A DNA stretch of 64,000 bases. Source: Candidatus Devosia phytovorans (GTDB lineage: Bacteria; Pseudomonadota; Alphaproteobacteria; Rhizobiales; Devosiaceae). The position numbers were made by a program, and so were the translations under genes. The notes beneath the pieces are model-generated. The model saw only the letters and a list, made by a program, of their open reading frames with translations. It was not told the origin of the DNA and searched no databases. Shown in pieces: positions 53,134 through 61,843 of the stretch. Every line of letters begins with the position of its first letter. The stretch's first letter is position 1. The stretch is taken from assembly GCA_029202405.1 (NCBI GenBank), contig CP119312.1, positions 2,361,001 to 2,425,000 on the forward strand, given 5' to 3'.

Positions 53134-55926
53134 CTAGAAGTGGACCGACTTGGAGTCCATCGGATTGCTGCTGGTCGGCGGCGCGAACTTGGTCAGGTCG
53201 ATGCCTTCGACGGCTGACTTGTATTCCTGCGCGCTGGGGGTACGGCCCAGGATCGCCGAAAGCACCACGACCGGGGTCGAGGCCAGGAGGGATTCACCCT
53301 TCTTTTCGGCCGTATCTTCGACGACGCGGCCCTGGAAGAGGCGGGTCGAGGTGGCCAGGACGGTGTCGCCCTTTTCGGCCTTTTCCTGGTTGCCCATGCA
53401 GAGATTGCAGCCGGGGCGTTCAAGATAGAGGATGTTCTCGTATTCCGTGCGGTTGGCCGTCTTGGGCTGCAGGTCGTTGAATTCGAAGCCGGAGTACTTC
53501 TGGAGAATCTCCCAGTCGCCCTCTTCCTTGAGCTCGTCGATGATGTTGTAGGTCGGCGCTGCAACGACCAGCGGGGCCTTGAACTCGACCTTGCCTTCGG
53601 TCTTTTCGATGTTCTTGAGCATCTGGGCGACGATCTTCATGTCGCCCTTGTGCACCATGCAGGAGCCGACAAAGCCCAGGTCCACCTTCTTGTTGCCGCC
53701 GTAGTAGGATACGGGGCGAATGGTGTCGTGGGTGTAACGACGCGAGACGTCGGAATTGTTGACGTCGGGGTCGGCGATCATCGGCTCGTCGATCAGGTCG
53801 AGGTCGACGACGACTTCAGCGAAATACTTCGCATTGGCATCAGGGGCCAGTGCGGGCTTTTCGCCGGAGCGGATTTCGGCAATGCGGCGATCGGCCTTGG
53901 CGATCAGGCCTTTGATCGTCTCGGCGGCATTGTCCATGCCCTTGTCGATCATGATCTGCATGCGCGATTTGGCGATTTCGAGCGACTCGATGAGCGTTTC
54001 GTCTTGCGAAATACAGATCGACGCCTTGGCCTTCATCTCGGCCGTCCAGTCGGTGAAGGTGAAGGCCTGGTCGGCGAGCAGCGTGCCGATGTGGACTTCG
54101 ATGATGCGGCCCTGGAAGACGTTGTCACCATGCTGGGCGAGCATCTGGGCCTGGGTAGCGTGGACCACGTCGCGGAAGTCCATATGCGACTGCATGGTGC
54201 CCTTGAAGGTGACCTTCACGGACTGCGGGATGGGCATGGTGGCTTCGCCGGTGGCGAGCGCGAGGGCCACGGTGCCGCTATCGGCACCGAAGGCCACGCC
54301 CTTGGACATGCGGGTGTGGCTGTCGCCACCGATGATGATGTCCCAGTCGTCGACGGTGATGTCGTTGAGCACCTTGTGGATCACGTCGGTCATCGAGTGA
54401 TAGCTGCCCTTGGGATCGCGGGCGGTGATGACGCCGAAGTTGTTCATGAAGGCCATGAGTTTCGGGATGTTGGCCTGGGCCTTCTTGTCCCACACCGAGG
54501 CCGTGTGGCAGCCCGACTGGTAGGCGCCATCAACCAAAGGCGAGATGACGGTAGCCGCCATGGCTTCCAGTTCCTGGGCGGTCATGAGGCCCGTGGTGTC
54601 CTGGGAGCCAACGATGTTGACCTTGACGCGCACGTCAGAGCCGGCGTGCAGCACCTTACCGGGCGTGACGCCGACGGCATTGCGGTTGAAGATCTTTTCG
54701 ACGGCGGTCAGGCCCTGGCCTTCAACGGTCAGTTCCTTGTTGGGGGCAAAGACCGGGGTGGCCGTAACGCCCAGCGTCTCGGCGGCGAAGGTCTGCAGCT
54801 TCTTGCCGAAGACGATGGCGTAGGACGAGCCTGCCTTCATGAATTCGGTCTTCTGCGGGGTGAAGGCAGAAGCAACGTCGACCAGCTCGTTGCCAGCGGC
54901 ATCGAGGAGCTTTTTGGACTTGGTGTCGATGGTCAGGACAGTGCCGGTCTCGACAGAATATTTCTGCTCGAGGATCGGATTGCCTTCGTTGTTGAGGATC
55001 GGCTTGCCGTCTTCGCCGAGCTTTTTGACCCAGTTCTTGAGGTTGAGGCCAATGCCGCCGGTCACGTCGACCGTGGTGGCAAAAATGGGAGAGATGCCAT
55101 TGGTGCCGGCAACGATGGGGGCATAGTTGACGAAGGGCACATAGGGGCTGGCCTGCTTGCCAGTCCAGAGCGCGACATTGTTGACTCCGGACATGCGCGA
55201 GGAGCCGACGCCCATGGTGCCTTTTTCGGCGATCATCATGACATGCTTGTCGGGATGCTGCTGCTGGAGAGCCTGGATTTCCTGCTGGGCAGCGGGCGAG
55301 ATCATGCACTGTCCGTGCAGTTCGCGGTCCGAGCGGGAATGGGCCTGGTTGCCAGGAGAAAGCAGATCGGTCGAGATATCGCCTTCGGCGGCGATGAAGG
55401 TGACGAGCTTGATCTCGTCCTCGACATCGGGAAGTTTGGTGAAGAACTCTGCCTTGGCGTAGCTTTCCAACACGCCCGTCGCCACGGCGTTACCAGCCTT
55501 GTGGGCATCGCGCAGGCGGAACATGTCGGCGTCATAGAGGAAGACCTGGGTCTTGAGCACTTCCCCGGCCTTTTCGGCCATGGCGGCATCATTGCCCAGG
55601 GCAACATCGAGCAGCACTTCGATCGAGGGGCCGCCCTTCATGTGCGACAGCAGTTCGAGCGCGAACACCGGCGTGATCTCGGGGACCAGGGCCTCGCCTT
55701 CGATGATCTGCTTGAGGAAGGCAGCCTTGACCGAGGCGGCTGGCGTGGTGCCAGGCAGCGTGTTGTAGATGAAGAAGTTGAGCGCGCCGGCACGAAGCTC
55801 GTTGCCGGTGTCGCGGATCAGCGCGATGATTTCCCCGGTCAATCCGCCAGCATCGATCGGTTTTGGCGCGAGGCCCTGTTCCTTACGCGTTTCGATTTCG
55901 GCCAGGTAATCGGAATAGAGGGTCAT
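53134..55926 (-). CDS. acnB: Aconitate hydratase B / 2-methylisocitrate dehydratase AcnB
   Basis: 930-residue TCA-cycle enzyme that interconverts citrate and isocitrate. The N-terminal HEAT-like domain precedes the rest in AcnB (TLYSDYLAEIETRKEQGLAP, LELLSHMKGGPSIEVLLDVA). The [4Fe-4S] cysteines appear in VGSCMVHKG and PGCNLCMGNQ, and the substrate region in GGDSHTRMSKGVAFGADSGT. I chose the ATG at 55926, which matches the family N-terminus; the frame is open for 39 more codons upstream. Not part of an operon. Confidence 0.95.
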   Translation of the reverse strand: MTLYSDYLAEIETRKEQGLAPKPIDAGGLTGEIIALIRDTGNELRAGALNFFIYNTLPGTTPAASVKAAFLKQIIEGEALVPEITPVFALELLSHMKGGPSIEVLLDVALGNDAAMAEKAGEVLKTQVFLYDADMFRLRDAHKAGNAVATGVLESYAKAEFFTKLPDVEDEIKLVTFIAAEGDISTDLLSPGNQAHSRSDRELHGQCMISPAAQQEIQALQQQHPDKHVMMIAEKGTMGVGSSRMSGVNNVALWTGKQASPYVPFVNYAPIVAGTNGISPIFATTVDVTGGIGLNLKNWVKKLGEDGKPILNNEGNPILEQKYSVETGTVLTIDTKSKKLLDAAGNELVDVASAFTPQKTEFMKAGSSYAIVFGKKLQTFAAETLGVTATPVFAPNKELTVEGQGLTAVEKIFNRNAVGVTPGKVLHAGSDVRVKVNIVGSQDTTGLMTAQELEAMAATVISPLVDGAYQSGCHTASVWDKKAQANIPKLMAFMNNFGVITARDPKGSYHSMTDVIHKVLNDITVDDWDIIIGGDSHTRMSKGVAFGADSGTVALALATGEATMPIPQSVKVTFKGTMQSHMDFRDVVHATQAQMLAQHGDNVFQGRIIEVHIGTLLADQAFTFTDWTAEMKAKASICISQDETLIESLEIAKSRMQIMIDKGMDNAAETIKGLIAKADRRIAEIRSGEKPALAPDANAKYFAEVVVDLDLIDEPMIADPDVNNSDVSRRYTHDTIRPVSYYGGNKKVDLGFVGSCMVHKGDMKIVAQMLKNIEKTEGKVEFKAPLVVAAPTYNIIDELKEEGDWEILQKYSGFEFNDLQPKTANRTEYENILYLERPGCNLCMGNQEKAEKGDTVLATSTRLFQGRVVEDTAEKKGESLLASTPVVVLSAILGRTPSAQEYKSAVEGIDLTKFAPPTSSNPMDSKSVHF

Positions 55927-56126
55927 CGCATTCTCAACAAATGGAGTGTGGGGCTGCTCGGCAGCGCTGCTCGTTGGTCCATCCTCATATGGGTTCCGAG
56001 CGCGCCAGCCAAGATATGGGGGCAACCTACGCCATTTCAGCAAAGAAAGGGTTTTTGTTTGGGCAAGGGGCGGTCAGAGTTGGGCATGGCGCGCAGAGGG
56101 GCCAATACCGCCTGCCCGGATGCGGT

Positions 56127-56387
56127 TTAACTCGCGAAACGCAGACCGGCGCCGGATGCATCGCGCCAGACCAGTTCGCAGTCGTGCATCAGATTGTCTG
56201 GCATCAGGACGTAGAAATCATCCGGCAAGGACTTCTCATCGTCCAGCGCAATGCGAGCACCGCGGTGGCTGAGATCAAGCACATTAACGTCGATACGCGT
56301 GAGGCCATCGTCTGAAACGATGGTCGCCCAAAGATCTACGGGAATGCGTTCGGCAGTTCTGCGTTCGTGCATGGTCGGTTTGTACAT
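56127..56387 (-). CDS. PilZ domain protein
   Basis: 86-residue single-domain protein. The c-di-GMP-binding signature is present as RRTAERIPVDL (RxxxR type, near residues 9-19) and DLSHRGARI (D/NxSxxG, near 38-46), ending in VWRDASGAGLRF. It is divergent from the HD-GYP-type gene, so both ends of c-di-GMP signalling (receptor and possible phosphodiesterase) lie together. An alternative start is the ATG at 56372. Confidence 0.85.
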   Translation of the reverse strand: MYKPTMHERRTAERIPVDLWATIVSDDGLTRIDVNVLDLSHRGARIALDDEKSLPDDFYVLMPDNLMHDCELVWRDASGAGLRFAS

Positions 56388-56504
56388 GAGTTAACCTGAC
56401 GAGTCCTTCGGCTATTAGTTCAAATGCAGGCAACTGCGAGCCCAGTTATTGGGTCGGCGCATGTTGATGCTCGTTGATATGTATAGCGTTTAACGACGCA
56501 AATT

Positions 56505-56516
56505 GTTCCGCGGAAC
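56505..56516. promoter_or_regulatory. Perfect 12-bp palindrome upstream of the HD-GYP gene
   Basis: GTTCCGCGGAAC, 111 bp before the chosen start in the divergent region shared with the PilZ gene. A second palindrome, ATACGTAT, lies about 10 bp downstream. It may be an operator; nothing identifies the factor. Confidence 0.3.
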
Positions 56517-56626
56517 GTCAGTACTTATACGTATGACAAGGAAATGTGAGGGGCCAATTTCCGTCGGCCCATACCATGTGGCCTTAACATTTGCAGGTCA
56601 TGATGGCGTCGGGAATGGGGACGGAC

Positions 56627-57982
56627 ATGAGCGGCAAGTCGACAGCAATCCATTTGTCCGACGTGGTCGGCGCTTTGAGCTTTGCCCTCGATATCACCGA
56701 GGGCCAGCCAGTTGGACACAGCCTGCGCTGCTGCTGGATCGGCATGCATCTGGGGCGCGCCATCGGCCTTTCGCAGGCCGAGTTGTCGGATCTCTACTAC
56801 ACGCTCTTGCTCAAGGACATCGGCTGCAGCTCCAACGCCGCCCGCATCTGCCGGCTCTATCTGACGGACGACCTCAGCTTCAAAAGCGCCTATAAAATGG
56901 TGGACAACAAACTGCCAGAGGTGCTGCGCTTCCTGATCAGCCATACGGCGCGCGGTTCGGGGATGATCGAACGCCTGCAGACCATGATCAACATTGCGCG
57001 AAATGGCGGCGAGATCGCGCGGGAGCTGATCGAGACACGTTGCCAGCGTGGCGCGGAGATCGCGCGGACCATGCGCTTTTCCGAGACGGTGGCCTCGGGC
57101 ATCCTGGATCTCGACGAGCATTGGGACGGTTCGGGACAACCCCTCGGACGACAGGGTCAGGACATATCCCTCTTTGCCCGCATTGCGCTGCTGGCGCAGG
57201 TGGTGGATGTGTTTTTCATGCGCGGCGGAGAAAAGGCGGCGCTTGATGAAGCCCGCGCCCGGGCAGGCCGCTGGTTCGACCCTACGCTTGTCGATGCGCT
57301 GCACAGGCTTGCCGACGATCAGCGGGTCTGGCTCGCCATGCGGGCAGGCAATCTGCATGAGCTGGTGAGCAAGCTGGAGCCATCGACCCTGATCCGCGAT
57401 ATCGACGAGGATTATCTCGATGACATTGCCGCCGGCTTCGCCAAGGTGGTCGACGCCAAGAGTTCCTTTACAGCCGGGCACAGCGAACGCGTTGCCCTGT
57501 TTTCCGATCTGATTGCCGAGCAGCTTGGCTATAGCGAGCAGCGACGCCGGTGGCTGCGACGAGCGGCGCTGTTGCATGATATCGGCAAGCTGGGCGTGTC
57601 CAACGCCATTCTCGACAAGGCTGGCCGGCCAGACGAGGCCGAATGGGCAGCCATCAAGCGACATCCCGAACTTGGCCGGACCATCCTGTCAAAGATTGCG
57701 GCGCTGGTGGATACGGCGGTGATCGCCGGCAACCATCATGAACGGCTCGACGGCAAGGGATATCCAATGGGGATCGGTGCCGATGAGATCGACCTCGACA
57801 CGCGTATCGTCACCACGGCCGACATTTTCGACGCGCTGACGGCCGATCGTCCCTATCGCAAGGCCATGCAGGTTTCCGTCGCCATCGACCTGATGGCACG
57901 CGACGTCGATACCGCGATCGATCCAATCTGCTTTGCGGCGCTGCAAAGGGGCCTGACCAGAATGCACGAGATCGCGGCCTGA
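56627..57982 (+). CDS. HD-GYP domain protein with a degenerate second HD copy
   Basis: 451 residues from the ATG at 56627 (several upstream in-frame starts are possible). The C-terminal HD-GYP domain (about 265-451) keeps the HD metal pair in LLHDIGKLG (H317-D318), GHSERV, HPELGRTIL, NHHERLDGKGYP and DIFDALTADRPYR; it resembles c-di-GMP phosphodiesterases. The N-terminal 200 residues look like a second copy: GHSLR, LLLKDIGCSS with Lys63 in place of His, and EHWDGSGQP in place of HHERLDGKGYP. The first copy is therefore probably inactive and may be sensory or structural. Confidence 0.85.
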   Translation: MSGKSTAIHLSDVVGALSFALDITEGQPVGHSLRCCWIGMHLGRAIGLSQAELSDLYYTLLLKDIGCSSNAARICRLYLTDDLSFKSAYKMVDNKLPEVLRFLISHTARGSGMIERLQTMINIARNGGEIARELIETRCQRGAEIARTMRFSETVASGILDLDEHWDGSGQPLGRQGQDISLFARIALLAQVVDVFFMRGGEKAALDEARARAGRWFDPTLVDALHRLADDQRVWLAMRAGNLHELVSKLEPSTLIRDIDEDYLDDIAAGFAKVVDAKSSFTAGHSERVALFSDLIAEQLGYSEQRRRWLRRAALLHDIGKLGVSNAILDKAGRPDEAEWAAIKRHPELGRTILSKIAALVDTAVIAGNHHERLDGKGYPMGIGADEIDLDTRIVTTADIFDALTADRPYRKAMQVSVAIDLMARDVDTAIDPICFAALQRGLTRMHEIAA

Positions 57983-57985
57983 CGT

Positions 57986-58837
57986 TCAGGAGATGCTGGA
58001 GACCCAGCGGTCCTTCTGCTTTGGGTCAGCGTCCATGTCGCGGCAATTGCCGTAGACCGGGAAGCTTTGGCGCCGGGCTTTGACAAGAAGCGTCACGGCG
58101 TCGAGATGGACCTGCACGGTGGCCGCGCTTTCAGAATGCATTTCCACGGCGCCAATGGTGATCGTTTCGACCGGCACCTGGCCGTCGGCCCAGTGCAGGG
58201 CGGCGGCTTCGGCGGATTGCTGGAGTTCGTCGAGCGCGGGATTGCCCTTATAGGCGGGCAGATAGATCTCGTTGCGGGCGATCAGGGCCAAAAAGTCGGG
58301 CACGCCGGCGGGGGTCAGCCGGCCGTAGCGCTGGCGGTCGGGCATGACGATGACCGAGGGCGCGAAGTGGCAGCCACCGATATGAGTGCATTGCAACACG
58401 TCGATGTCGAAGGCCGGCGCGGCGGCGACCAAGGCCTTGAAGACGGGAAAACCATAGCGGGCGCAGCAGGCGTCGGTCTTGGCATCGGTGCAGCAGAGAA
58501 TGGTGCGGCGCAGAGGCGTGCCGCCGAGGCCGGCTCCTTCTCGCCAGAGCGCGACCAGTTCGGCGGCATGGTCCTGATCGCGGGGGATGACGCGCGTGCC
58601 ATCGGGGAAGGACAGGAGTTCGAGGGCGTCGCCATCAACGAGGCCGACATAGCGACCGCCGCCCGAAGCGGCCTTCATCGCGGCTCGAAGGGTGTCGCTC
58701 AGTCCAACGGTCTCAAAGCGGGGCCGGCGCCAGTTGCCCTTGGGCCAGCGCAGGAAAAGGTGCCGCTCCGCCAGGGCTGCGGTGCCCGTCAGGGGCTCGC
58801 CGCAGCCAATGGCGTGGTCGGTGCAGAAACTGCGCAT
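57986..58837 (-). CDS. Sucrase/ferredoxin-like family protein
   Basis: 283 residues of the Suc_Fer-like family, a thioredoxin-fold group related to [2Fe-2S] ferredoxins. The probable cluster-binding part reads CCTDAKTDACCARYGFPV and QCTHIGGCHFAPSVIVMPD, with YGRLTP following. In several genomes such proteins accompany siderophore uptake, where a ferric-chelate reductase role has been suggested; that is an inference here. Lies 6 bp after the binding-protein gene at 58844 and is probably co-transcribed with it. Confidence 0.8.
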   Translation of the reverse strand: MRSFCTDHAIGCGEPLTGTAALAERHLFLRWPKGNWRRPRFETVGLSDTLRAAMKAASGGGRYVGLVDGDALELLSFPDGTRVIPRDQDHAAELVALWREGAGLGGTPLRRTILCCTDAKTDACCARYGFPVFKALVAAAPAFDIDVLQCTHIGGCHFAPSVIVMPDRQRYGRLTPAGVPDFLALIARNEIYLPAYKGNPALDELQQSAEAAALHWADGQVPVETITIGAVEMHSESAATVQVHLDAVTLLVKARRQSFPVYGNCRDMDADPKQKDRWVSSIS

Positions 58838-58843
58838 CTCGTC

Positions 58844-59761
58844 CTATTCGGCCTGGGGCGGCAGGGTGACGCCGTAGATTTCGGCGATATCGTCCAGCAT
58901 CATATAGGCGCTGTAAATGCCACCGCCCAAATTCCAGGCCAGTTCCTCGACGCGGGACACCTTGTCATTTTTGGCGGCGTCGAGCTGTACGAAGAGAGGA
59001 TCGTTCAGCCATTCGTCGAGATTGGAGAGTGATTCCGCCGGGTCATCATCGGGGGCGAAGTAAAAGATGCGGTCGCCGCCCATTTCGGGAATGCGCTCCT
59101 TGCCGATTTGCACGAAGGTTTCTTCGCTGCGCTGCAGCTCGGGACGCTGAAAGCCCACGAGATCGAGCACGACGCCGGGGAATGAGTGATCGGAATAGAT
59201 GCGGGTGCGGCCCGGTGCGAAGCGGACGAGAGAAATTTCCTCGTTGATGCCATCGCCGATGGCAACGCCCAGCTCGGCGGCGCGTGCCTCAAGAGCGGCA
59301 ACCTTGGCCGCGGCCTCCTCGCCGCGTCCTACGACATCGCCATAGAAGGAGAAGTTCTTCAGCCAGTCAGCGCCGATGGTTTCAGACATCACCGTGGGGG
59401 CAATGGCGGACAATTGCTCGTAGATCTTTTCCTGGCGAACCTTGGTGCCGATGATCAGGTCCGGTTCGAGGGATGCCAGAACCTCGAGATTGATCGCGGT
59501 CTCGGTGCCCAGCGAGACGGTATCGCCAAGCTGGTCAGCGATATGGGCGTAGAAGGGATCGGCCTCCCAGGACTGGGCAGCGCCCACCGGCACCACGCCG
59601 ATATGCAACAGGGCCTCGGTGCCTTCATTGGTCAGGATGGCGATGCGCTGGGGAGCGTCGGGAACATCGGTCACGCCCAGGGCGTGCGTGATTTCACGGG
59701 CCTGCAGGGGCGTGGCAATGGCCAGCGCGATCAGCGCCGGGACGAGCAAGGCTTTGGTCAT
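58844..59761 (-). CDS. Iron-siderophore periplasmic binding protein, paralog 2
   Basis: 305 residues. Signal peptide (KALLVPALIALAIATPLQA), then REITHALGVTDVPDAPQRIA, LEVLASLEPDLIIGTKVRQE and KIYEQLSAIAPTVMS. It is a clear paralog of the protein at 59808, with the same motifs in the same order. The ATG at 59761 gives a full signal peptide; the frame is open upstream but that part is non-homologous. Second gene of the three-gene minus-strand unit. Confidence 0.88.
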   Translation of the reverse strand: MTKALLVPALIALAIATPLQAREITHALGVTDVPDAPQRIAILTNEGTEALLHIGVVPVGAAQSWEADPFYAHIADQLGDTVSLGTETAINLEVLASLEPDLIIGTKVRQEKIYEQLSAIAPTVMSETIGADWLKNFSFYGDVVGRGEEAAAKVAALEARAAELGVAIGDGINEEISLVRFAPGRTRIYSDHSFPGVVLDLVGFQRPELQRSEETFVQIGKERIPEMGGDRIFYFAPDDDPAESLSNLDEWLNDPLFVQLDAAKNDKVSRVEELAWNLGGGIYSAYMMLDDIAEIYGVTLPPQAE

Positions 59762-59807
59762 GATCAACTTTCGATGGAAAAGATGGAGCGCCCTCAGGCG
59801 CTCCCAA

Positions 59808-60728
59808 TCAGCGTGTGGAGGGGAGCTCGTAGATCTTTTCGATATCATCGAGCAGCAGATTGGCGGCGATAATGCCACCTGCGGTGTTCCAGACGGCGTC
59901 ATCGACGGCATAGGCCTTGCCGGCCTTGACCACCGGCAGGTTCTGCCAGAGCGGATCGCTGGTCCAGTCACTGGCCTGGGTCTGGGCTGCGCCATCGCCG
60001 GTTTCGTAGACGAAGTAGAAGAGACGATCGCCGTCGAAATCGGGGATGCGTTCCTTGCCGACGTCATCGGCGAATTCGTCCTTGTCCTGCACGGCGGGAC
60101 GGTGGAAGCCGATTTCGCCCAGGATCAGGCCGGCGAAGGTGTCCTTGTAATAAATGCGGGTCAGCGCCGCCATGAAGCGGCCGAGGGAGATCTTTTCCTC
60201 AAGGAGTGGACCCGCTTCCTCGGCAATCCGACCGACGCGGGCATCGAAGGCGTCGAGCGCGGCCTTGCCCTCGGCACCCTTGCCGGCGGCGTCGGTATAG
60301 AGCGCCATGTTGATCTTCCAGTCGCCACGCAGGCGTTCGGACATGACTGTGGGCGCAATGGCGGAGAGCTGGTCGTAGATCTTTTCCTGGCGCGTCTTGT
60401 TGCCGAGAATCAGATCTGGCTCGAGCGCGGCAATGGCCTCGAGATTGATGGCCGATTCCTCGCCGACGACCGTGACGTCGGCCATGTCTGTGGCGATATG
60501 GGCATACCAGGGATCGCCGAGCCAGGAGCGCACGGCACCAACAGGAACGACGCCGATGGCCAGCAGGGCTTCGGTGCCTTCATTGGTCAGCACGACGATG
60601 CGCTGCGGGGCGTCCGGCACGTCGGTGACGCCCATGGCATGGGTTATCTCGCGGGCTGAGGCGGACAGGGTGGTGGCCATTGCGACCAGCGCCATGCCGG
60701 CCAGAACTGCGATGCGAAAGCGCTGCAT
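59808..60728 (-). CDS. Iron-siderophore periplasmic binding protein, paralog 1
   Basis: 306 residues. Signal peptide (RFRIAVLAGMALVAMATTLS, cleavage near ASARE), then REITHAMGVTDVPDAPQRIV, LEAIAALEPDLILGNKTRQE and KIYDQLSAIAPTVMS. It and the next gene form a tandem duplicate and are divergent from one set of permeases and an ATPase. Two binding proteins with one membrane complex would widen the chelate range. Confidence 0.88.
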   Translation of the reverse strand: MQRFRIAVLAGMALVAMATTLSASAREITHAMGVTDVPDAPQRIVVLTNEGTEALLAIGVVPVGAVRSWLGDPWYAHIATDMADVTVVGEESAINLEAIAALEPDLILGNKTRQEKIYDQLSAIAPTVMSERLRGDWKINMALYTDAAGKGAEGKAALDAFDARVGRIAEEAGPLLEEKISLGRFMAALTRIYYKDTFAGLILGEIGFHRPAVQDKDEFADDVGKERIPDFDGDRLFYFVYETGDGAAQTQASDWTSDPLWQNLPVVKAGKAYAVDDAVWNTAGGIIAANLLLDDIEKIYELPSTR

Positions 60729-60763
60729 TTTCGAGTCTCGAACTTGACAGTGGAGACCACAAA

Positions 60764-61843
60764 ATGGTCTTGGAGGGCACCAGAAGTCAACCTGACTTTA
60801 ACAATCATCTTTGCGAGGCGCACCTGACATCGGTCCAGTCCCTGCCCGCACCACAATTGCGTTCGCTGCCGCTCGGCATGGTCTATGCCGGCCTGGTCAT
60901 CATGCTGTTCGGCGCCATGGCGCTCAGCATGACGGTTGGCTATCGAATCTACAGTCTGCAGCAAGCCTGGCTGGCGCTGACCGCGTTTGACGCCTCCGAA
61001 GCGGCCACTGTGCTGACCACGCTGCGCCTGCCGCGCGCCATCATTGCGCCGCTGGTGGGGGCTGGGCTGGGCATTGCCGGGGCGCTGGTGCAGACGTTGT
61101 CGCGCAATCGCATCGCTTCGCCGGATACGCTGGGCCTCAATGCGGGCGCTTCGCTTGCCGTGGTGGTAGCGAGTGCGGTTTTTGGCGTCAGTTCGCTGAT
61201 CGGGCTGTCGCTGACGGCGGCCATGGGAGCGTTGGTGACATCGCTGGTGGTGTTCGCCATTGCGGCGGGGGCCGGCGGCCTGTCGCCGATCCGCATCGTG
61301 CTGATCGGCGTGACCATTGCCGGGCTGGGCCAGTCGATCGTCCAGATCATTCTGACCAATAACGAGGCGCAGCTGCAGAATCTGCTGTTCTGGCTGGCCG
61401 GCTCGTTTGTTGATCGGCCAATGACGCTGGCGCTGAATGGAGGCCCGTTCATTGCCGTCGGCATCGCGCTGGCCCTGCTGCTGGCGCGGCCGCTCGATGC
61501 GATGCAGGCCGATGACGACACGGCGGCGGGCCTGGGTGTCCCGGTGACGCTGGTGCGGATCGGCTGTTTTCTGTCGGTATCGCTGCTGACCGGGGCGTCG
61601 GTTGCCATGGCGGGGCCGGTCAGTTTCATCGGCCTTGTGGTGCCCCATGCGGCACGCAAGCTGGTTGGCTTGCGGCACGGCCGGCAGATCATCGCGGCGG
61701 GTCTGCTCGGCGCGATCTATGCGACGCTGGCCGATGTCGCGGCGCGCTTCGTCATCTTTCCGGTGGAGGCACCGGTGGGTGCCATCACCGCCGTAGTCGG
61801 TGGGGTGGTTCTTGTCGTGCTGTTGCGGAGGAGAGCGGCATGA
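60764..61843 (+). CDS. Iron-siderophore ABC importer, FecCD-type permease 1 (system II)
   Basis: 359 residues from the ATG at 60764, which has GGAGA upstream. FecCD hallmarks: TLRLPRAIIAPLVGAGLGIA, NRIASPDTLGLNAGASLAVV, DDDTAAGLGVPVTLVRIG and GPVSFIGLVVPHAARKLVG. The start is uncertain: only 35 bp separate it from the divergent gene and the candidate iron box lies inside the first codons, so a downstream TTG, CTG or ATG (60857, 60824, 60878) may be the true start. Confidence 0.83.
   Translation: MVLEGTRSQPDFNNHLCEAHLTSVQSLPAPQLRSLPLGMVYAGLVIMLFGAMALSMTVGYRIYSLQQAWLALTAFDASEAATVLTTLRLPRAIIAPLVGAGLGIAGALVQTLSRNRIASPDTLGLNAGASLAVVVASAVFGVSSLIGLSLTAAMGALVTSLVVFAIAAGAGGLSPIRIVLIGVTIAGLGQSIVQIILTNNEAQLQNLLFWLAGSFVDRPMTLALNGGPFIAVGIALALLLARPLDAMQADDDTAAGLGVPVTLVRIGCFLSVSLLTGASVAMAGPVSFIGLVVPHAARKLVGLRHGRQIIAAGLLGAIYATLADVAARFVIFPVEAPVGAITAVVGGVVLVVLLRRRAA
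60793..60807. promoter_or_regulatory. Candidate iron-responsive (IRO/RirA) box upstream of siderophore importer II
   Basis: TGACTTTAACAATCA matches TGA-N9-TCA. It lies in a locally AT-rich stretch between the divergent binding-protein and permease genes, like the site at 16464. RirA control is inferred. Confidence 0.5.

Noticed and set aside
53650..56130. 826-residue plus-strand ORF
   Set aside because: Antisense shadow of acnB.
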